A stretch of DNA of 64,000 bases from Cavenderia fasciculata (GCF_000203815.1 NW_004457715.1:434001-498000); one strand, 5' to 3'. Counted from the first letter of the stretch, positions 23,091-35,997 are shown. Made by a program: numbers and translations. The notes: a model not told the origin generated them from the sequence alone.

Positions 23091-24498
23091 TTATTTATTA
23101 AAATTAATTCCTTTTTTCCAAAGAGTTGATAATTGTTCAACAAATAAAAATGTTAGGATGGTGTGGGGACCAAGTCTTAGGAAATAGGGAGTGAATCCTT
23201 TATAAAAGGCAGCAACACCTTCAGATTGGAACGTTTTTATGAAACAATCCAACGATCCCTTATATCTGGGTGCATCTACAGAGGATGATCCACTAGTGGT
23301 AGTCTTTGTGTTCATAATCCTAGTCTTTACTACATCCAATGGACTTGTAACGAGTGATGCAACAAATGCAGCTATGGTACTTGCTATCAAGTGTGTTTGA
23401 ATGTTATCTACAAAATATCCACTTTCCAACATCATTTGTTTTGCTTGGTCATATGATGAAATCTATAGATATTTGAAGGGAGGGAAAAAGGCCTTTTTTT
23501 TAGTTATTATTCCTTTTTTAAATTTATATATAAAATTCCAACATACTTGACCAGCAGTCATAAACATAGATCTTAAAATGTTTGGTGAGCAACCACGCCA
23601 TAAAGAAAAGAAACCTTCTTCTTTTGTTATTCTAGATATTCCATTGAATGCACTTTTATAATTTCTTCTTTGATCAGGAGGTAACTTGCCATCTGCCTGC
23701 ATACGAACCATAATAACATCTGCTGGTGTTCCAACAATCGCTCCACCCGCACCGGCCAACATTCCAACCATAACCTTTTTATGAAATGGAATTGACTCTA
23801 TAGAAATGATGATTAGTAAATCGATAAGAGGTGATTCTATTTTACGATACTTGTTTGATCATTATTTTTACATACTATTCTTTTCAGACGAGAGTAATAG
23901 ATTTTTAAAAACATCATATAATCCAAATCTTGTTGTTGTATAAGTAGCTTGTCTTAGGAGTGATGCTGATAGACTATAGGTATATGATAGATTAGGTATG
24001 GTAAGCAATGCATATTTGTCTAATATTATTCCAAATATCCAACGTTGGACCATGATGATGATGATGATTGTGATGATGATGATGATTACCCTTTGTATAA
24101 AGTAAAAATGCCTTCAGTTTCATGAATATGTTTAAGCATACTAAAAGAACCCTTTGGTGTTTGATTCAATAGTTGTTGAGAGGATGCAGTCATTGGATTG
24201 CTAGAAAGTTCACCTTGTAATTGCATTCTAACCTTTAATGAATCGATTGGGTGAGTGACAGCAGCAGCCATCATACCTGCCAAACCACCTGTAATAAACT
24301 GTTTAATTTGTGATTCATAATCTGTTTGTTTTGGTTGTTGCTGTTGGTTCGTCTCTATAACAGATAGATAGATAGACAGATTAGTACTGATATTAGAGGG
24401 GGAAAAAAATGATAGCTACTTAAGTTTACATTATTAATATTATTATTATTGGGTGTGTCGATCGATTGGTTGTTATTATTATTATTATTAGTTCCCAT
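23091..24498 (-). CDS. Mitochondrial 2-oxoglutarate/malate carrier (SLC25A11-like)
   Basis: Five exons: 24498-24430, 24352-24090, 23973-23876, 23797-23547, 23462-23091; 350 residues. Three mitochondrial carrier repeats carry the P-x-[DE]-x2-K/R signature: HPIDSLKVRMQL, TPADVIMVRMQADG and SPLDVVKTRIMN. LLRQATYTTTRFGLY, LPPDQRRNYKSAFN and FTPYFLRLGPHTILTF match the oxoglutarate carrier closely. The N-terminal extension is Asn-rich. The carrier exchanges 2-oxoglutarate for malate across the inner mitochondrial membrane, as in the malate-aspartate shuttle. A Ser/Thr-rich insert lies before the last repeat's matrix helix. It diverges from the VTT gene with about 190 bases between start codons. Exon 2 is entered at an AG two bases past a nearby alternative AG, the only choice that keeps phase. 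Confidence 0.92.
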
Positions 24499-24686
24499 CT
24501 AGATTTATTAATAAATGTTTGAAGATCAAAACTAATTAATTTGTTGTATTTTTTATCAACCGTCTTTCTTTTTTTTTTTTTATATTTTTGAATAGTCCTA
24601 AAACACTGTCATTTTGGACAACGACAAGAAAGGAAGAGATATATATACAAGAGAGAGATTATACATTTTATCTTTGTCTTTTTAAT

Positions 24687-24804
24687 ATGGTACATTTTGT
24701 TGGTAGAACTAGAAATGAATCCAACTTTGATAATAGTACAACCAACAACAACAACAACAACAACCAAGACGACATCAATAGTAATAACACAATAAAAAGC
24801 GACT

Positions 24805-24851
<47 letters not shown>

Positions 24852-26123
24852 AAACATATTAAAGAGATTTCTTTAGAGATTCATCAACCAATTCTTAAAG
24901 CGCCATCTCTTGATAACAACAACATGTATAACAACTCTAATAATAATAATAGTAGTACTAGAAGATATACTAGTATATTTAATCAAAACTCTTCGTCTGC
25001 AACAGAGTCTGATGATACAACAATTCATCTTTTGAGAGAAGAGTTACAAGAAGAAACAGAAATAGACACTAAAAATGATGATGATGAGGAACAAAATAGT
25101 ATATTGGTTAGTAGGACAAACAACCACAACAGTGGTACAGAATTTACTATACCAGAATCCTCAATTTCATCCACCTCAACTCCATCCAATAATAATAATA
25201 ATAATAATAGTAATAATATATATGTAACATTAGCGTTTCTCACTTGTATGATCATTATCTTTACGTTGATATTTTATTTCTCTAAAAACCTTATATCATT
25301 TTTGGAGATGGTTAAAGACTTGGGATTTATTGGTAATTTAATATTTGTATCATCTTTTATTCCGACTGGAATACCACTTGCCCTATTCAGTATATATATT
25401 CCTTTGACACTCTCTAGCGGTTTTGTCTATGGATTTGTCAAAGGTTTATTGGTCACTACGATTGGAAGTGCATTATCGGCATCATTTGGTTTTTGGATAA
25501 CACGAAAGGTTGGAATGAAATGGCTAGAATCTAAGATTGAGTCAAGTCCAAAACTTTCATCTCTAAGATCAATGGTTGAACATCACCCAGCCAAAATTAT
25601 AATATTTATTCGTTTGATTCCTGTACTTCCGTATGGAATTCAAAATGGTTTATGTGCGGTAGGTATCATGGAAATATTTATATTCTAAACCTTATATTAA
25701 TTCAATTAATCAATCTAGATGGCACGAATTTCATATTCAACCTATATTTACTCATCATTGATTGGTTTGTTACCAGAGAATTGTTTAATAGTTTATGTTG
25801 GTACAACAATCAAAACTCTTTCCGACATTACAAATGGGAGCAAAAACCCTTTTACCTATTATCAACGATCATTGTTGGTTGTTGCCATTATTTTTGGCAT
25901 TATATTATCTATAATTGGAAAGAAAGTTCTAAGCAGTAAATCACTTCTAAAGCCTCCATCAATTACCCTTTCAAGTGAATCATTGGTGACGACCATTGGT
26001 ATTGATAGCCAAGAATCAGATAATCACGATCAAAAACAAGTGTTGGAATCAAAAGATTATATTTTAACGATTAAATCTTCTCTGCCCTCTACTTCTTCTT
26101 CTTCTTCCTCCTCCTCTTCTTCC

Positions 26124-26162
<39 letters not shown>

Positions 26163-26219
26163 GTTTCTTCTCCTAATCACTTGCTGCATGCAACAACATT
26201 AAAATCGAGAAAAGAATAA
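24687..26219 (+). CDS. VTT-domain (DedA/TMEM64/TVP38) membrane protein
   Basis: Two exons, 24687-25658 and 25719-26219; 490 residues. I use the first ATG (MVHFVGRTRN); a longer frame from a TTG at 24588 lacks an ATG. The first 170 residues are Asn/Gln-rich and probably cytosolic. A membrane segment (IYVTLAFLTCMIIIFTLIFY) precedes the VTT core: a re-entrant stretch with SFIPTGIPLALFSIYIPL, then GFVYGFVKGLLVTTIGSAL, FWITRKVG, and RLIPVLPYGIQNGLCA with the conserved R-x-[IV]-P. The second exon has LPENCLIVYVGTTI and a final helix, then a poly-Ser tail. VTT proteins of this type act as scramblases or transport-linked factors in ER, Golgi and endosomes. Which family member it represents is not resolved. 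Confidence 0.88.
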
Positions 26220-26261
26220 AAATACAAAAACCACTTGTTCTTTTATTGCTATAAGAATCAT

Positions 26262-28731
26262 TTAAATTGGGTTTGTCGTGTGTTTTAATTTGGTCAACTT
26301 AACATCGTGATCCAAGGAGCCCGTAACTAACCAATTAGAATTTGGATGCCAATCTACAGCCACAACAGGACCAGAGTGGCCTGATATTTGTCCTACTGGA
26401 TTACTATTATCAATCTTTTAGGATGGAAAAGAATTTTTTAGTTGGGCAGTTTTAAAAATTATTATTTTTCTTTTTTTTTTTGCATACATTGTAAATTAAA
26501 GCATATTTTGAATTTGATCCAACCGCAAACGAGGTTCCCTCTGGATTGAATGCAATCTTTGTAGTTCTGTGAATGTCGGTGGGGAAACCAGGGTACTCAT
26601 ACTCCTTTTCTGGTTTTCCCATTGTATGTATATTCCATTGTGATAGCTTGCTGTCCTTGCCAATTGTAAACAACTTGTGATCAGAGAAAAACTGAACAGA
26701 TATAATCTCATTACTGTGAGCTTGCCATCCACCAATTGGAGACCCACTTTTTATATCTAAAAGGTAAATAGGAGGAGATTAGAAAAAATGATGATTTTGT
26801 TTTAAAATGATTTCATTCTATTTTTTACGTACCAAAAATTCTAACTGTTCCATCAACACAACCAGTGGCCAACAAAGTTCCATTATTATTAAAAGACATT
26901 GAATTAATGATTGCATTCGATGAGGATAATCTATCTTCAATTTTCAGTGTTCTAAAGTTCCATGTATTTACCACCCCATCTGTTCGGGAATTGTTTGTTG
27001 ACGAGGAAGCAAATGAATTGCCATTAGGATTACATACAATGTCTTCAACTCGAGGGTAGTCGGCAGAGGTATTAATATCTCCCACTGCCTTGTCTGTTGT
27101 TGAATTCCATAACTTGATTTTAGAATCTGTTGTTCCACATAGTAACTATAAATAATTGAAATGGGGGGGGGGGGGGGGGGGGGGGTTAGAACAATATAAA
27201 GTCATTTGTTTATAGCAGCAATAGTTGAAAATGTACCAATTTAGTTTTGTTTTCCCATTCCAATGAAATAACTTCTGATAAGCAATAAATGGTTGTATGT
27301 CTTGTAAAACCATCTACATTTGATATTCTGACAGTTCCATCAACCGAACTGCTTGCAATTTTTGACCCATTTGAAGAGAATTTACATCTTGTTATGGCTG
27401 TGGTATGAGATGTGCATGCTTCTTGAGATTCAATAGTATAGGATGACTCACCACCTCCAGTGTTGGCAGAGATTAATGATGGGTTCAAAGATATCTTTTG
27501 ATTTCTTTTCCCAAGATCATCCATTTCAGTCATTTCAAATGAAGATGTTGGGTTAGATAAGGCTTGAACAGATCTTCTTGATCTTACTGATCCAATTACT
27601 ACTTTATCATCTTCATCTAAATTGATATTAAGGTTAGCATTGATTATTACTTTGATTTTTCAAATTTTGACAATACCATTACTAACTGTTGAGGATTGTA
27701 ATTTTTGTTGCATTGTAGGTGAAAGTGATTGGTCCAACTTTGCAGTATTTGAAGACTCTGTTCTTCTGCCTCTTGAAAATTGACTGTGGTCTGCCTTTTC
27801 TTCAGATGAAGAACCCTTTTCTTTTACCAAATCTCTTCTTGACTGATACTCCAATTTGTCGACCAATGACCTTAATTCTTCGTTTTGATTTATCAAACTT
27901 TCAACTTGTGATTCCAATCGCTTTCTGTTTTGTCTTTCAAGATTAAATTGTAGTATTTTTGGTAATGCTGCAAAAATGTGATTGTGATTAATATTAAATA
28001 TAATTTAAATTGTCTCTTTACAGGTTTGTTAGAGAGAGAGATGAATGGATATTTACGAATATTTTTAAATATAGTTGATAGAAAATTTCGAAGACTTAGG
28101 GAAAATGCCTCTGACCAACCCTTGGAAAAGTAAACCTCAAATGCTGGATCAAAATGTGGAGTTTTAAGATATGGTAGTGCTAAAGATATTTATGATGATA
28201 ATGGTAAATAAATATTTCAAAAACAACAATAACTAAATAAAACTACGTACCAAACCAATGCTTCCACTCTGGATCTTTAATTAATTCAGAGCTATAGATA
28301 TCGAAAAACTCTCTAACCTTGTCCAATTTCCCACTATTAACAGCAGAGACTAGATAGTATTTCTTGAGAGAGTCTGAAAGCTTTTTAATGGTTGCAGAGA
28401 AATCTTGCCTGTTGACACTGCTATTGTTGTTGTTACTATTGTTGTTTGTTGTAGATGATGATGATGTAGATGATTTAAATCCATAATGAGTGTTATAATC
28501 TATTCTATTGAAAAATGTAGAATCGAGAAAGTTCCACAGCTCTATTAGGTGTTGTATGTCATAGTTGTTGATATATATATTGATCTGCTCTAATATCTTG
28601 TCCACCTGAAATCCCTTTAACTTATCACTCTTCTTTTCAGCTGAAAAGTAATGATTGGTTTGTGTAAACCCTCTAAATACAAGGTATTCTTTTACCAATT
28701 CATCAATATAACTAATTGATAAATGATTCAT
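26262..28731 (-). CDS. WDR91 homologue (Rab7/PI3P endosome regulator)
   Basis: Seven exons: 28731-28251, 28179-28057, 27967-27677, 27616-27237, 27145-26833, 26756-26488, 26414-26262; 669 residues. The N-terminus, VKEYLVFRGFTQTNHYF and KGFQVDKILEQINIYINNYD, aligns with the LisH-like opening of human WDR91. So do EWKHWFG and the next exon's LPYLKTPHFDPAFEVYFSKGW. A coiled coil follows, then WD repeats such as ITRCKFSSNGSKIASSSVDG, ATGCVDGTVRIFG and VAVDWHPNSNWLVTGSLDHD. In animals WDR91 with WDR81 restrains PI3-kinase on endosomes and is a Rab7 effector for early-to-late conversion. The intron at 27236-27146 contains a run of 23 Cs on the coding strand, just before its acceptor. Confidence 0.9.
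27163..27185 (-). repeat. Homopolymer of 23 G (C on the gene strand)
   Basis: An uninterrupted G23 in a very AT-rich intron of the WDR91 gene, about 17 bases upstream of the 3' splice site. On the transcript it is a poly-C tract where a U-rich pyrimidine tract would be expected. The length may be uncertain in the assembly. Confidence 0.8.
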
Positions 28732-28983
28732 CTTTACTTTGCTATGCGGCGATATATATGTATCTAAATAAATTGGATGATGTTGTGCAGTGTATCAAAA
28801 AAAAAAAAAAAAAATCGAATATTGAAAATATTTTCTAAAGACAAGTCTGGTCCAGACCAGAAAAGTATACAACTAGTCGATAGTATTAAAAGTATTTTTT
28901 TTTATTTATTGTTTATTGAGGAAAACATTTTTCTTTGGTGTTGGGGCAATTGCTATTATTATAAATCAGAGAGGTGGTTCTTT

Positions 28984-31900
28984 TTAATTTACGAATTTTG
29001 GACAACCTTGTTGGATAGCGTTTTGAGAGGTTGCTGGAAGAGAAGCCCATTTGCCTTGGAGAGCAGACTTGATGAGTTGGTAGGTTTCAGAAAGTTTAAC
29101 CTTGGTTTCTTCGGTCAAGTGGGGCAAAGATTGTTCGAAAATGTTGTAGACAGCAGGTACTCTTTCAAAAGTAACACCAAAAGTTTGTTCGGGGTACATT
29201 TTAAGGATCTCAATAAGATTTTCGGTACAAGAGGCAGATTCAGTCTCGTCAGTGATTGGAAGTTGAGAGAGCCACAATGGAACGATTTGGTTGGCGTGAC
29301 CACTTAATTGTGGTTGATAACGAACGAATCTTCCAATTGCAGAGATTGCATTTTCAGTAGCCGTTATATTATCTTCATTCTTGGAGTTTGGACTAGAGAT
29401 AAGTTTGTTAAGTCCCTGTAAGGATTGGATCAAGAATGGCTCGAATTGTTGGAGGGCAGTTTGTGAAGCAATACCCAATCCATATGAAGCGGCGTGACGT
29501 ACGGTAGCGTCGTTACTACCAAGAGAGCTGATCATTGGTGGAATGACGTGAGTGTAAAGGTTGATGGCTTGTTTACCACCAAATTCGCAGAAATCGTCCA
29601 ACAAACACAACATGGATGCTTGTACAGATTTCTCTTCAGAGTTGTCGTTGATCTTATTCAATACATTGGAGAGGATATCAGTGGCGATGGTTGGGATTGT
29701 GTTTTCCTTGTTCATTCTGATGAGGTCACCAATCATACCAGTGGCGCTACTGTAGGCATCGAGGATGTAATCGATTTCACCACCGTTTTGTGGATCATCA
29801 TCTTCTTCATCTACATCGTTTTGTAAATCTTCCTTGAGTTCATCCAAATTTTCAATGACGACGATATAGGCAGTGACAATCGATTTGATTTGATCTTGGT
29901 TGAGTGTCTTTTCTCCCATGGCAATGATAAGATCACTGACATGTCTGAGCTTGGTAGAGATGATTTCAGAATTGGTTTCAGTGTTTGTAGATTCTAAAAG
30001 TCTCTTGAGGAGCATTTGGAAGAGTGTAGCAGTATCGCTACTGGTGATGGTGGTTTTGGCAATACAGATTGATAAAAGATTTGGAACGAGGGCAGCTGCG
30101 TTTGCTCTAATCTCTTCATTGAATTCATAGTCGAGAAGTTTGAGGACTGGTTCGATTAATTCTGGCAAGTATGAAAACATCATATCTTGTAAAATGTCGG
30201 CGTAGAAAGTTAACAATGAGAGAGCCAAAGCCTTGTTGTCCATGGCCATAACACCAACTTCAGAGATTTGATGTTCAAATTCATCTTCGTCGGTGATAAT
30301 CTCTACCTTGGCCTTGACAGCATTGATAAGAGGCTGCATTGTGAAATTGAGGTATTGTGCAAATTCCTTGCCAAGACATTGACAGAATCTAGTACAAGCT
30401 CTGAGGAAAAAGTCAATTTGAGGGTCATCTGATTCAAATGCTGGTCTCTTGCTCATATATTCCATAAAGAGTTTGAGATCACCTGCAAACATTTCTTTGC
30501 CAACTGCAAGACCAATAAGACTGAGTGCTTCCATTGCACGTCCACGGAGCGCTCTAGTTTCTTTGGTGGTACTAGAATCCAATTTTTGAAGAATAAATGG
30601 AACAAATTGTTGATAGTACTAAGTGAGTGGAAAAATAATATTGAATATTAATATAACATGTCGACGACATCAATCCATCAGATTCTGCTGGTATTTAAAA
30701 TATTTGTGTACATACTGGCTTGAATTGATCACCAATAACTTCAACAACTGATGAGAAAGCACATAGAGCATTTTCAGCAACAAAGTAATGTGGAGAATTG
30801 AGAAGTGGAAGAAGAGCAGTAAAGAGATCACTAGTGACTGGTTCAACCATGGTCTTTTCAGATTCCTCCAAGAATGAAGTAATAAAGAGACATGCTACAC
30901 CTTGTACACGGGGGTTTGGATCTCTAATAATATGACCGAGTGCTGCAAACAACTGTTTGTGGTGAACTCTGAGATCATCACCATAATCTGTTGACATTTG
31001 TCCCAAACAAAAGAACAAAGCCCATCTTACTCTTGGGTTTGGATCATTTACAGTTACTAAAATTTCACTAAAATTAATTAATAAAAAAGAAAAAGTTTGA
31101 AATGTAAGTTTGTTGTTGTTGTTTTTAATATGATTCTTTTTTTTTTTTTTTTTTTCTTACTTTAATAATGGACCAAGATGCTTTGATAATTGATCCTTTA
31201 AACCTTCACCAATCATTGTTAAACTGAGTAAAGCAGCATATTTGTGATTCCAATGTGGAGATTTGATGAGTTTTGGAATAAATTCAATGATGATTGGGGC
31301 CAAAGCCTTTCCGAGACAATTTGCCAAACGATCGAAACCTTCTTGTGCAACATCGGCGTTTGTATTTTCTTCAGCCTCGTTTCTGTCGGTTTCTTTGCTG
31401 TTCCAAGTGTTGATATCGATTTCATCGACTTCAGACAACCATTTGTACATGAGTTCGACGAGACCATTGAGATGACCGAGGTTCTTTTTCCAGGCAGAGG
31501 CTCTTTTTTCGGCAAGCACCATAAAGAACTCAAATACATAGTGTCTAGTGTCATCTTCGGCGGTTTCATCAACCAAAATTTTGAAAAAAGTTTCAATCAC
31601 AAGTGGAATGTGGTTTCTGAACCATTGTGGTTTGATTTCACAGATGGCAATAAATATATAGATGGCTTCTTGGGCACCCTTTTCTTGATGTGCCTCAACG
31701 GCGGCAGTGATGGTTCTCAACATGGTTGGGAGTAGTGGTTGGAAGATGGCAGAATCGATTTCTGGGATTGAAAGGAATTGAATGATTGCCTTTAATGAAG
31801 CAATTCGAACCATCAAACTTTGATCATTAAGACCCTTATCCATAAGTTGCTTGAACAATTCGATACTAGAGGCAATTTGTGGTCCCAAAAAAGGTACAAT

Positions 31901-32563
31901 TTGTCCAATAATTAAATAACTTGTCTCTCTAAGAGCCTCGTTTGCACATGTGGCAGCATTAATTAAAAATGGAATTAAATCTCCCCATTGTCCTAAATAA
32001 ATAAATAAAAAGAAAATAATGTTAAAAGGAATGAGTATTGGTTGTTTTGTTTGTTTGATTTCTTTTTTTTTTTTTTTTACTTACCCTTGATGATTAATTC
32101 AGGTGCCATCGAAGCAATGATATCGACAATCTTGTGTCTAATACTTGCTGATTGTTCAACTTGAACAGCATTAAGTAATTCAATCTTTAATGTATTTTTA
32201 GTGTCGCCTGATAATTTTTCCCACAATGATTTCTTGTGATCAGGCGATACAAGTGGACGAATCAATACTGATGCATACTCTTTTAGCTAAAAGAGTATAA
32301 AAGAAAAAAAAAAAAAAAATATGATTCTATTATTAATAATCTTTAAGAGTCCCTATGTAGTCTTTTAGTTTTGTTTGGTTGGATTAGTAATACTGTACAG
32401 TTTTATCGTCACATTTTACTGTAAGGAATAATAAGCAAGGAATCAATTGATTTGGTTGTTCCTTAAAGGCATTGAATCTTTCCTCTGCTTTCTTGATAGT
32501 CTCAGTGTCGCCACTTGCTAAAGCACGAATGATTTGGATGAATTCTTGTGGGATATGCTCCAT
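28984..32563 (-). CDS. Importin-5/karyopherin beta-3
   Basis: Five exons: 32563-32399, 32286-32085, 31992-31161, 31067-30716, 30618-28984; 1061 residues, close to the usual 1090-1100. HEAT repeats run throughout. Matching landmarks with human IPO5 include DPNPRVRWALFFCLGQM, ALSLIGLAVGKEMF, the DDPQIDFFL block, an acidic loop (DVDEEDDDPQ) in the second half, VRHAASYGLGIASQ and TATENAISAIGRFVRYQP. The family binds RanGTP with its N-terminal repeats and carries ribosomal proteins and histones into the nucleus. The first exon, MEHIPQEFIQIIRALASGD with AEERFNAF, is joined in phase through a GTACAG donor, which is the least canonical join. It sits divergent to OSGEPL1 with about 510 bases between start codons. 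Confidence 0.92.
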
Positions 32564-33074
32564 TTTCGACTGTGTTTTACTGTCTTTTGTTCTGCTGCTG
32601 CTGCTGCTATATATATATATATAGTTTATGTTGTTGGGTATAGTAAAATATATATAACTATTGACTATATCTTGACTAACTCGACTGGTGACAAAGTTGA
32701 AGAAAGAGAGGAGAAGGAAGCAAAGAGTGATAAAAAAAAAAAAGCTCGTCGATAAAGTTTGTCAGCCAACGAAAAAAAAAAAAAAATTACAAAAAAAAAA
32801 GGGTCAATGAAAAAAAAAAAAGCTCCTTGTTAAGAAACCGAACGATGTTCAAAGTAACTAAACAAACGACAAACAAATTAATTAATGTCTATACAAAAGT
32901 ATTAGCTATGATAGTATCATAGTATATTTAAATATATATATATATATATATTCCAAGGATGATTTTTTTTAAAAACTACTTAAAAAAATTTCAAAAAGAG
33001 GAAAAAAAAAAAAAACTTTGGTACAACCCTCCTGTTCAATTTTAGTATTATATTAGTTACTAAATTGTGATTCA
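32564..33074. other. Divergent promoter, importin-5 and OSGEPL1
   Basis: Very AT-rich with several A-runs (near 32730, 32774, 32790, 32808 and 33001), a short GCT repeat near 32595, a TA run near 32935 and no supported coding frame. Confidence 0.5.
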
Positions 33075-34622
33075 ATGATGATGATTTCAAATTATATGAG
33101 AAGAACAACATGTTCTTCCCAAAGACTTTCTTTAATAAGATCGTCCCATTACACAACAACAACAACAACAACATCAAAGTCAATGAAAGAAAAGATTGTT
33201 ATGGGTATAGAAACAAGTTGTGATGATACTAGTGTTGCCATTGTCAAAGGAGATAGAACCATTCTATCACAATGTGATATTGCACAATGGGATATTCATC
33301 GAAAGTTTGGTGGCATTGTACCAAAGTTGGCAAAGGAATCACATGAAAAGAATATAGATCGTGCAATAGAATGTGCATTAAAAGATGCAAACAAGAGCAT
33401 AGAAGAAATAGATGCAATTGCTGTTACAATGGGTCCTGGTATTGCATTTTCTTTGGATGTTGGTTTGGAAAAGGCAAGACAATTGGCAAAGAAACATTCT
33501 ATACCATTCCTTGGTGTAAATCATCTCGAGGGTCATTGTCTTACTTGTAGACTCTCTGATGAAGGTGCTCACGTTCAATTTCCATTTTTGGTTCTTCTTG
33601 TTAGTGGTGGTCATACTCAATTGTTGATTTGTCATGCTGTTGGACAATACACTCAAATTGGTAATACTTTGGACGACTCTGTGGGTGAGGCTCTCGATAA
33701 GGCCGCACGTCTTCTTGGTTGTGAATTTGGTGAATTACACGATGGAGAAAAACTATACAAGAATATACACGGAGGTGAAGCAATAGAAATATTGGCAAAA
33801 AAAGGAAATCACAAAGGATATACACTACCAATCCCAATGGTATCATCTTTAAACTGTGATTTTTCTTTTTCTGGTCTAAAAAGTCATTTAAAAAAAACAA
33901 TAGACTCTTTAAAAGAAAAAAATCAACAACAACAACAACAACAACAACAACAAGAAGAACAAGACAATACAACAAATGACAACAAACTACAGTTGGTTGG
34001 AGGTTTGACAAATCAACAAAGATATGATCTAGCTGCATCCTTTCAGTTTACTGTATTTATGCACCTAGTTAAAAAGACTGAACGTGCCTTTGATTGGTAT
34101 ATACATAATACCAACAAAACAATCTCTCAAGCTACCTCTGTTCCTTCAAAAAAATCAAAATCATCTAATCAAAATAATAATCAAAATAATAATAATAATA
34201 ATAATCAAAATAATGGATCACATGGAGATGTTTTATTATCTCCACCTACATGTTTGGTAGTTACTGGAGGAGTATCAAAAAATCAAATGCTTAGAAAATT
34301 TTATCAAGAGATATCTAGCTTTTATAAACTCCCTGTGGTGTTTCCCAATCCATCACTGTGTACTGACAATGGAGCAATGATAGCGTGGGCAGGTATTGAA
34401 ATGCTCAAAGAAGATCTTAATATTGATCCAGATGATGCCTTTTATATTCCTGTTTGGCCACTAGACCCATCACCACCAACACTTTTTGCAACCAACCTCA
34501 CAAACGAAACTATTAATCAGAGAAAGAAATGGTTCACTGATACTGTAGAAAAATATAGCCCTACTGGCCAACTTCCTTTACCCTTGAAACAAAAATTACA
34601 ACAAAACAACAACAAGAAATAA
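33075..34622 (+). CDS. Mitochondrial t6A transferase OSGEPL1/Qri7 (TsaD family)
   Basis: Single exon, 515 residues; ATG at 33075. The first 35 residues are Arg/Ser/Thr-rich, as in a mitochondrial targeting sequence. The TsaD core begins MGIETSCDDTSVAIV. The metal-binding HLEGH motif lies in NHLEGHCLTCRL, and LLVSGGHTQLL, GNTLDDSVGEALDKAARLLG and LCTDNGAMIAWAG are diagnostic. The family transfers the threonylcarbamoyl group to A37 of ANN-decoding tRNAs; the long DxSVGEA region and the presequence point to the organellar Qri7/OSGEPL1 branch. Two low-complexity inserts, a Gln run near residue 285 and an Asn/Gln stretch near 365, interrupt the C-terminal lobe without disturbing motifs. No intron is needed. 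Confidence 0.95.
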   Translation: MMMISNYMRRTTCSSQRLSLIRSSHYTTTTTTTSKSMKEKIVMGIETSCDDTSVAIVKGDRTILSQCDIAQWDIHRKFGGIVPKLAKESHEKNIDRAIECALKDANKSIEEIDAIAVTMGPGIAFSLDVGLEKARQLAKKHSIPFLGVNHLEGHCLTCRLSDEGAHVQFPFLVLLVSGGHTQLLICHAVGQYTQIGNTLDDSVGEALDKAARLLGCEFGELHDGEKLYKNIHGGEAIEILAKKGNHKGYTLPIPMVSSLNCDFSFSGLKSHLKKTIDSLKEKNQQQQQQQQQQEEQDNTTNDNKLQLVGGLTNQQRYDLAASFQFTVFMHLVKKTERAFDWYIHNTNKTISQATSVPSKKSKSSNQNNNQNNNNNNNQNNGSHGDVLLSPPTCLVVTGGVSKNQMLRKFYQEISSFYKLPVVFPNPSLCTDNGAMIAWAGIEMLKEDLNIDPDDAFYIPVWPLDPSPPTLFATNLTNETINQRKKWFTDTVEKYSPTGQLPLPLKQKLQQNNNKK

Positions 34623-34944
34623 TAAAAACTTTGGATAGAGGTTGAAAAGATCTTTATTTGTTCAACAATTAAATGGAATTTTTACAATCTAGTTCAGCAC
34701 CTCTATTGTATAGTTGGACAGATATAAGGTTGATTTCCTTGTGGATAACCTTTTTTTTTTTTTTCTTTTTTTTTTTTTTATAAACCTTTATATATATATA
34801 TATAACAAACTATTTGGTTACGTTGATTAAAAAATTGGGGGGTTTGTATTATTATTTAGATTATTATTAATTATTATTATTATTATTATTTAATTATTAT
34901 TATTGTTTCATTATTATTATTGTTTAATATTATTTTGGATTGTT
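34623..34944. other. Convergent intergenic spacer, OSGEPL1 and Ran
   Basis: About 320 bases between two stop codons, with T-runs near 34751, a TA run near 34792 and AT-rich 3' flanks. Nothing coding or structured is seen. Confidence 0.5.
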
Positions 34945-35997
34945 TTAGAACTCTTCATCTTCTGGAATTGGGCAAGCAGCAGCCTTGGTGACTTGTTCTT
35001 CGTATTGATTCATCAAAGTACGGTCAATTTCAACTTCAGCTGGTTTGAGGTTTGGAGCTTGAACCAAGGTGACAGTCTTGTTACCGAGGAGCTTGGAGGT
35101 TAACCAAATGAATGGCTTTTCGAAATTGTAGTTTGACTTGGCTGAAACATCATAGTATGATGAGTTGAAACGACGATGGAAATGGATTTGTGATGGCTTG
35201 ACCTTACGATCCTTGACATCGACCTTGTTACCACACAAAACGATTGGGATGTTTTCGCAAACTCTGGTTAAATCATTGTGCCAGTTTGGACAATTCTTGT
35301 ATGAAACACGTGATGTGACATCAAACATAATGATGGCACATTGACCTTGAATACTAGTATAGTAGAAAGAAAGGAAAAATTTTAGTAACGAAAAAAAAAA
35401 AAAAAAAATTTTGCTTTCGTCTTTCCCTCCAAAAATGAACAAGAGAGAGGAGACGAAAGAGAGTTGGTGTTTGTGTCCTACTACATACTAGTAACCATCT
35501 CTGAGACCACCGAATCTTTCTTGACCAGCAGTGTCCCAAATATTGAATGTAATCTTTCCAAAGTTTGTAAAGAAAGTGAGTGGATGAACAGCTACACCCA
35601 AAGTTGCTATTATTATTATTATTATTATTTGTTACATAAAGGTGTTTGTATAAATGTAATAAGATGATTTCAATATTAGTTATTGTTATTGTTTGTTGTA
35701 ATCTTCTTGTTGTTGTTGTTGTTTGACATTTGATGTTTAAAATATTGATGTTTAAAATCAATAAATATATACAAACAAATTATTTAATTATTGATTTTAA
35801 AACTAACTTGCCAATGATTTGTACAAACAGTCTCTATCTGTCTCTGCTGTTTAGTTCTATTTAGTTTGATACATACGAATATATCTTGATTCGAATTCAC
35901 CGGTCAAATGACGCTTGACAAAAGTAGTCTTACCGACACCTCCGTCACCTACTAATACTAATTTGATTGGATCAGATGAAGTTTGAGTTTCAGCCAT
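34945..35997 (-). CDS. ranA: Ran GTPase
   Basis: Three exons: 35997-35877, 35606-35489, 35353-34945; 215 residues, the normal size. G motifs are intact: [10 protein letters not shown] (P-loop), YIPTLGV (switch I), [17 protein letters not shown] (switch II), GNKVD and [13 protein letters not shown] and the acidic end EDEEF in place of a lipidation Cys identify Ran rather than Rab or Rho. Ran sets the direction of nuclear import and export and acts in spindle assembly; it works with importin-5, which is encoded 2.4 kb away. Two small changes from the usual Ran are visible: VKRHLTG where VQRHLTG is common, and QERFGG where QEKFGG is common. A near-orthologue of D. discoideum RanA is the simplest reading. 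Confidence 0.95.

Noticed and set aside
24588-24686. Longer N-terminus for the VTT protein
   Set aside because: Starts from TTG; the first ATG is at 24687 and fits the leader.
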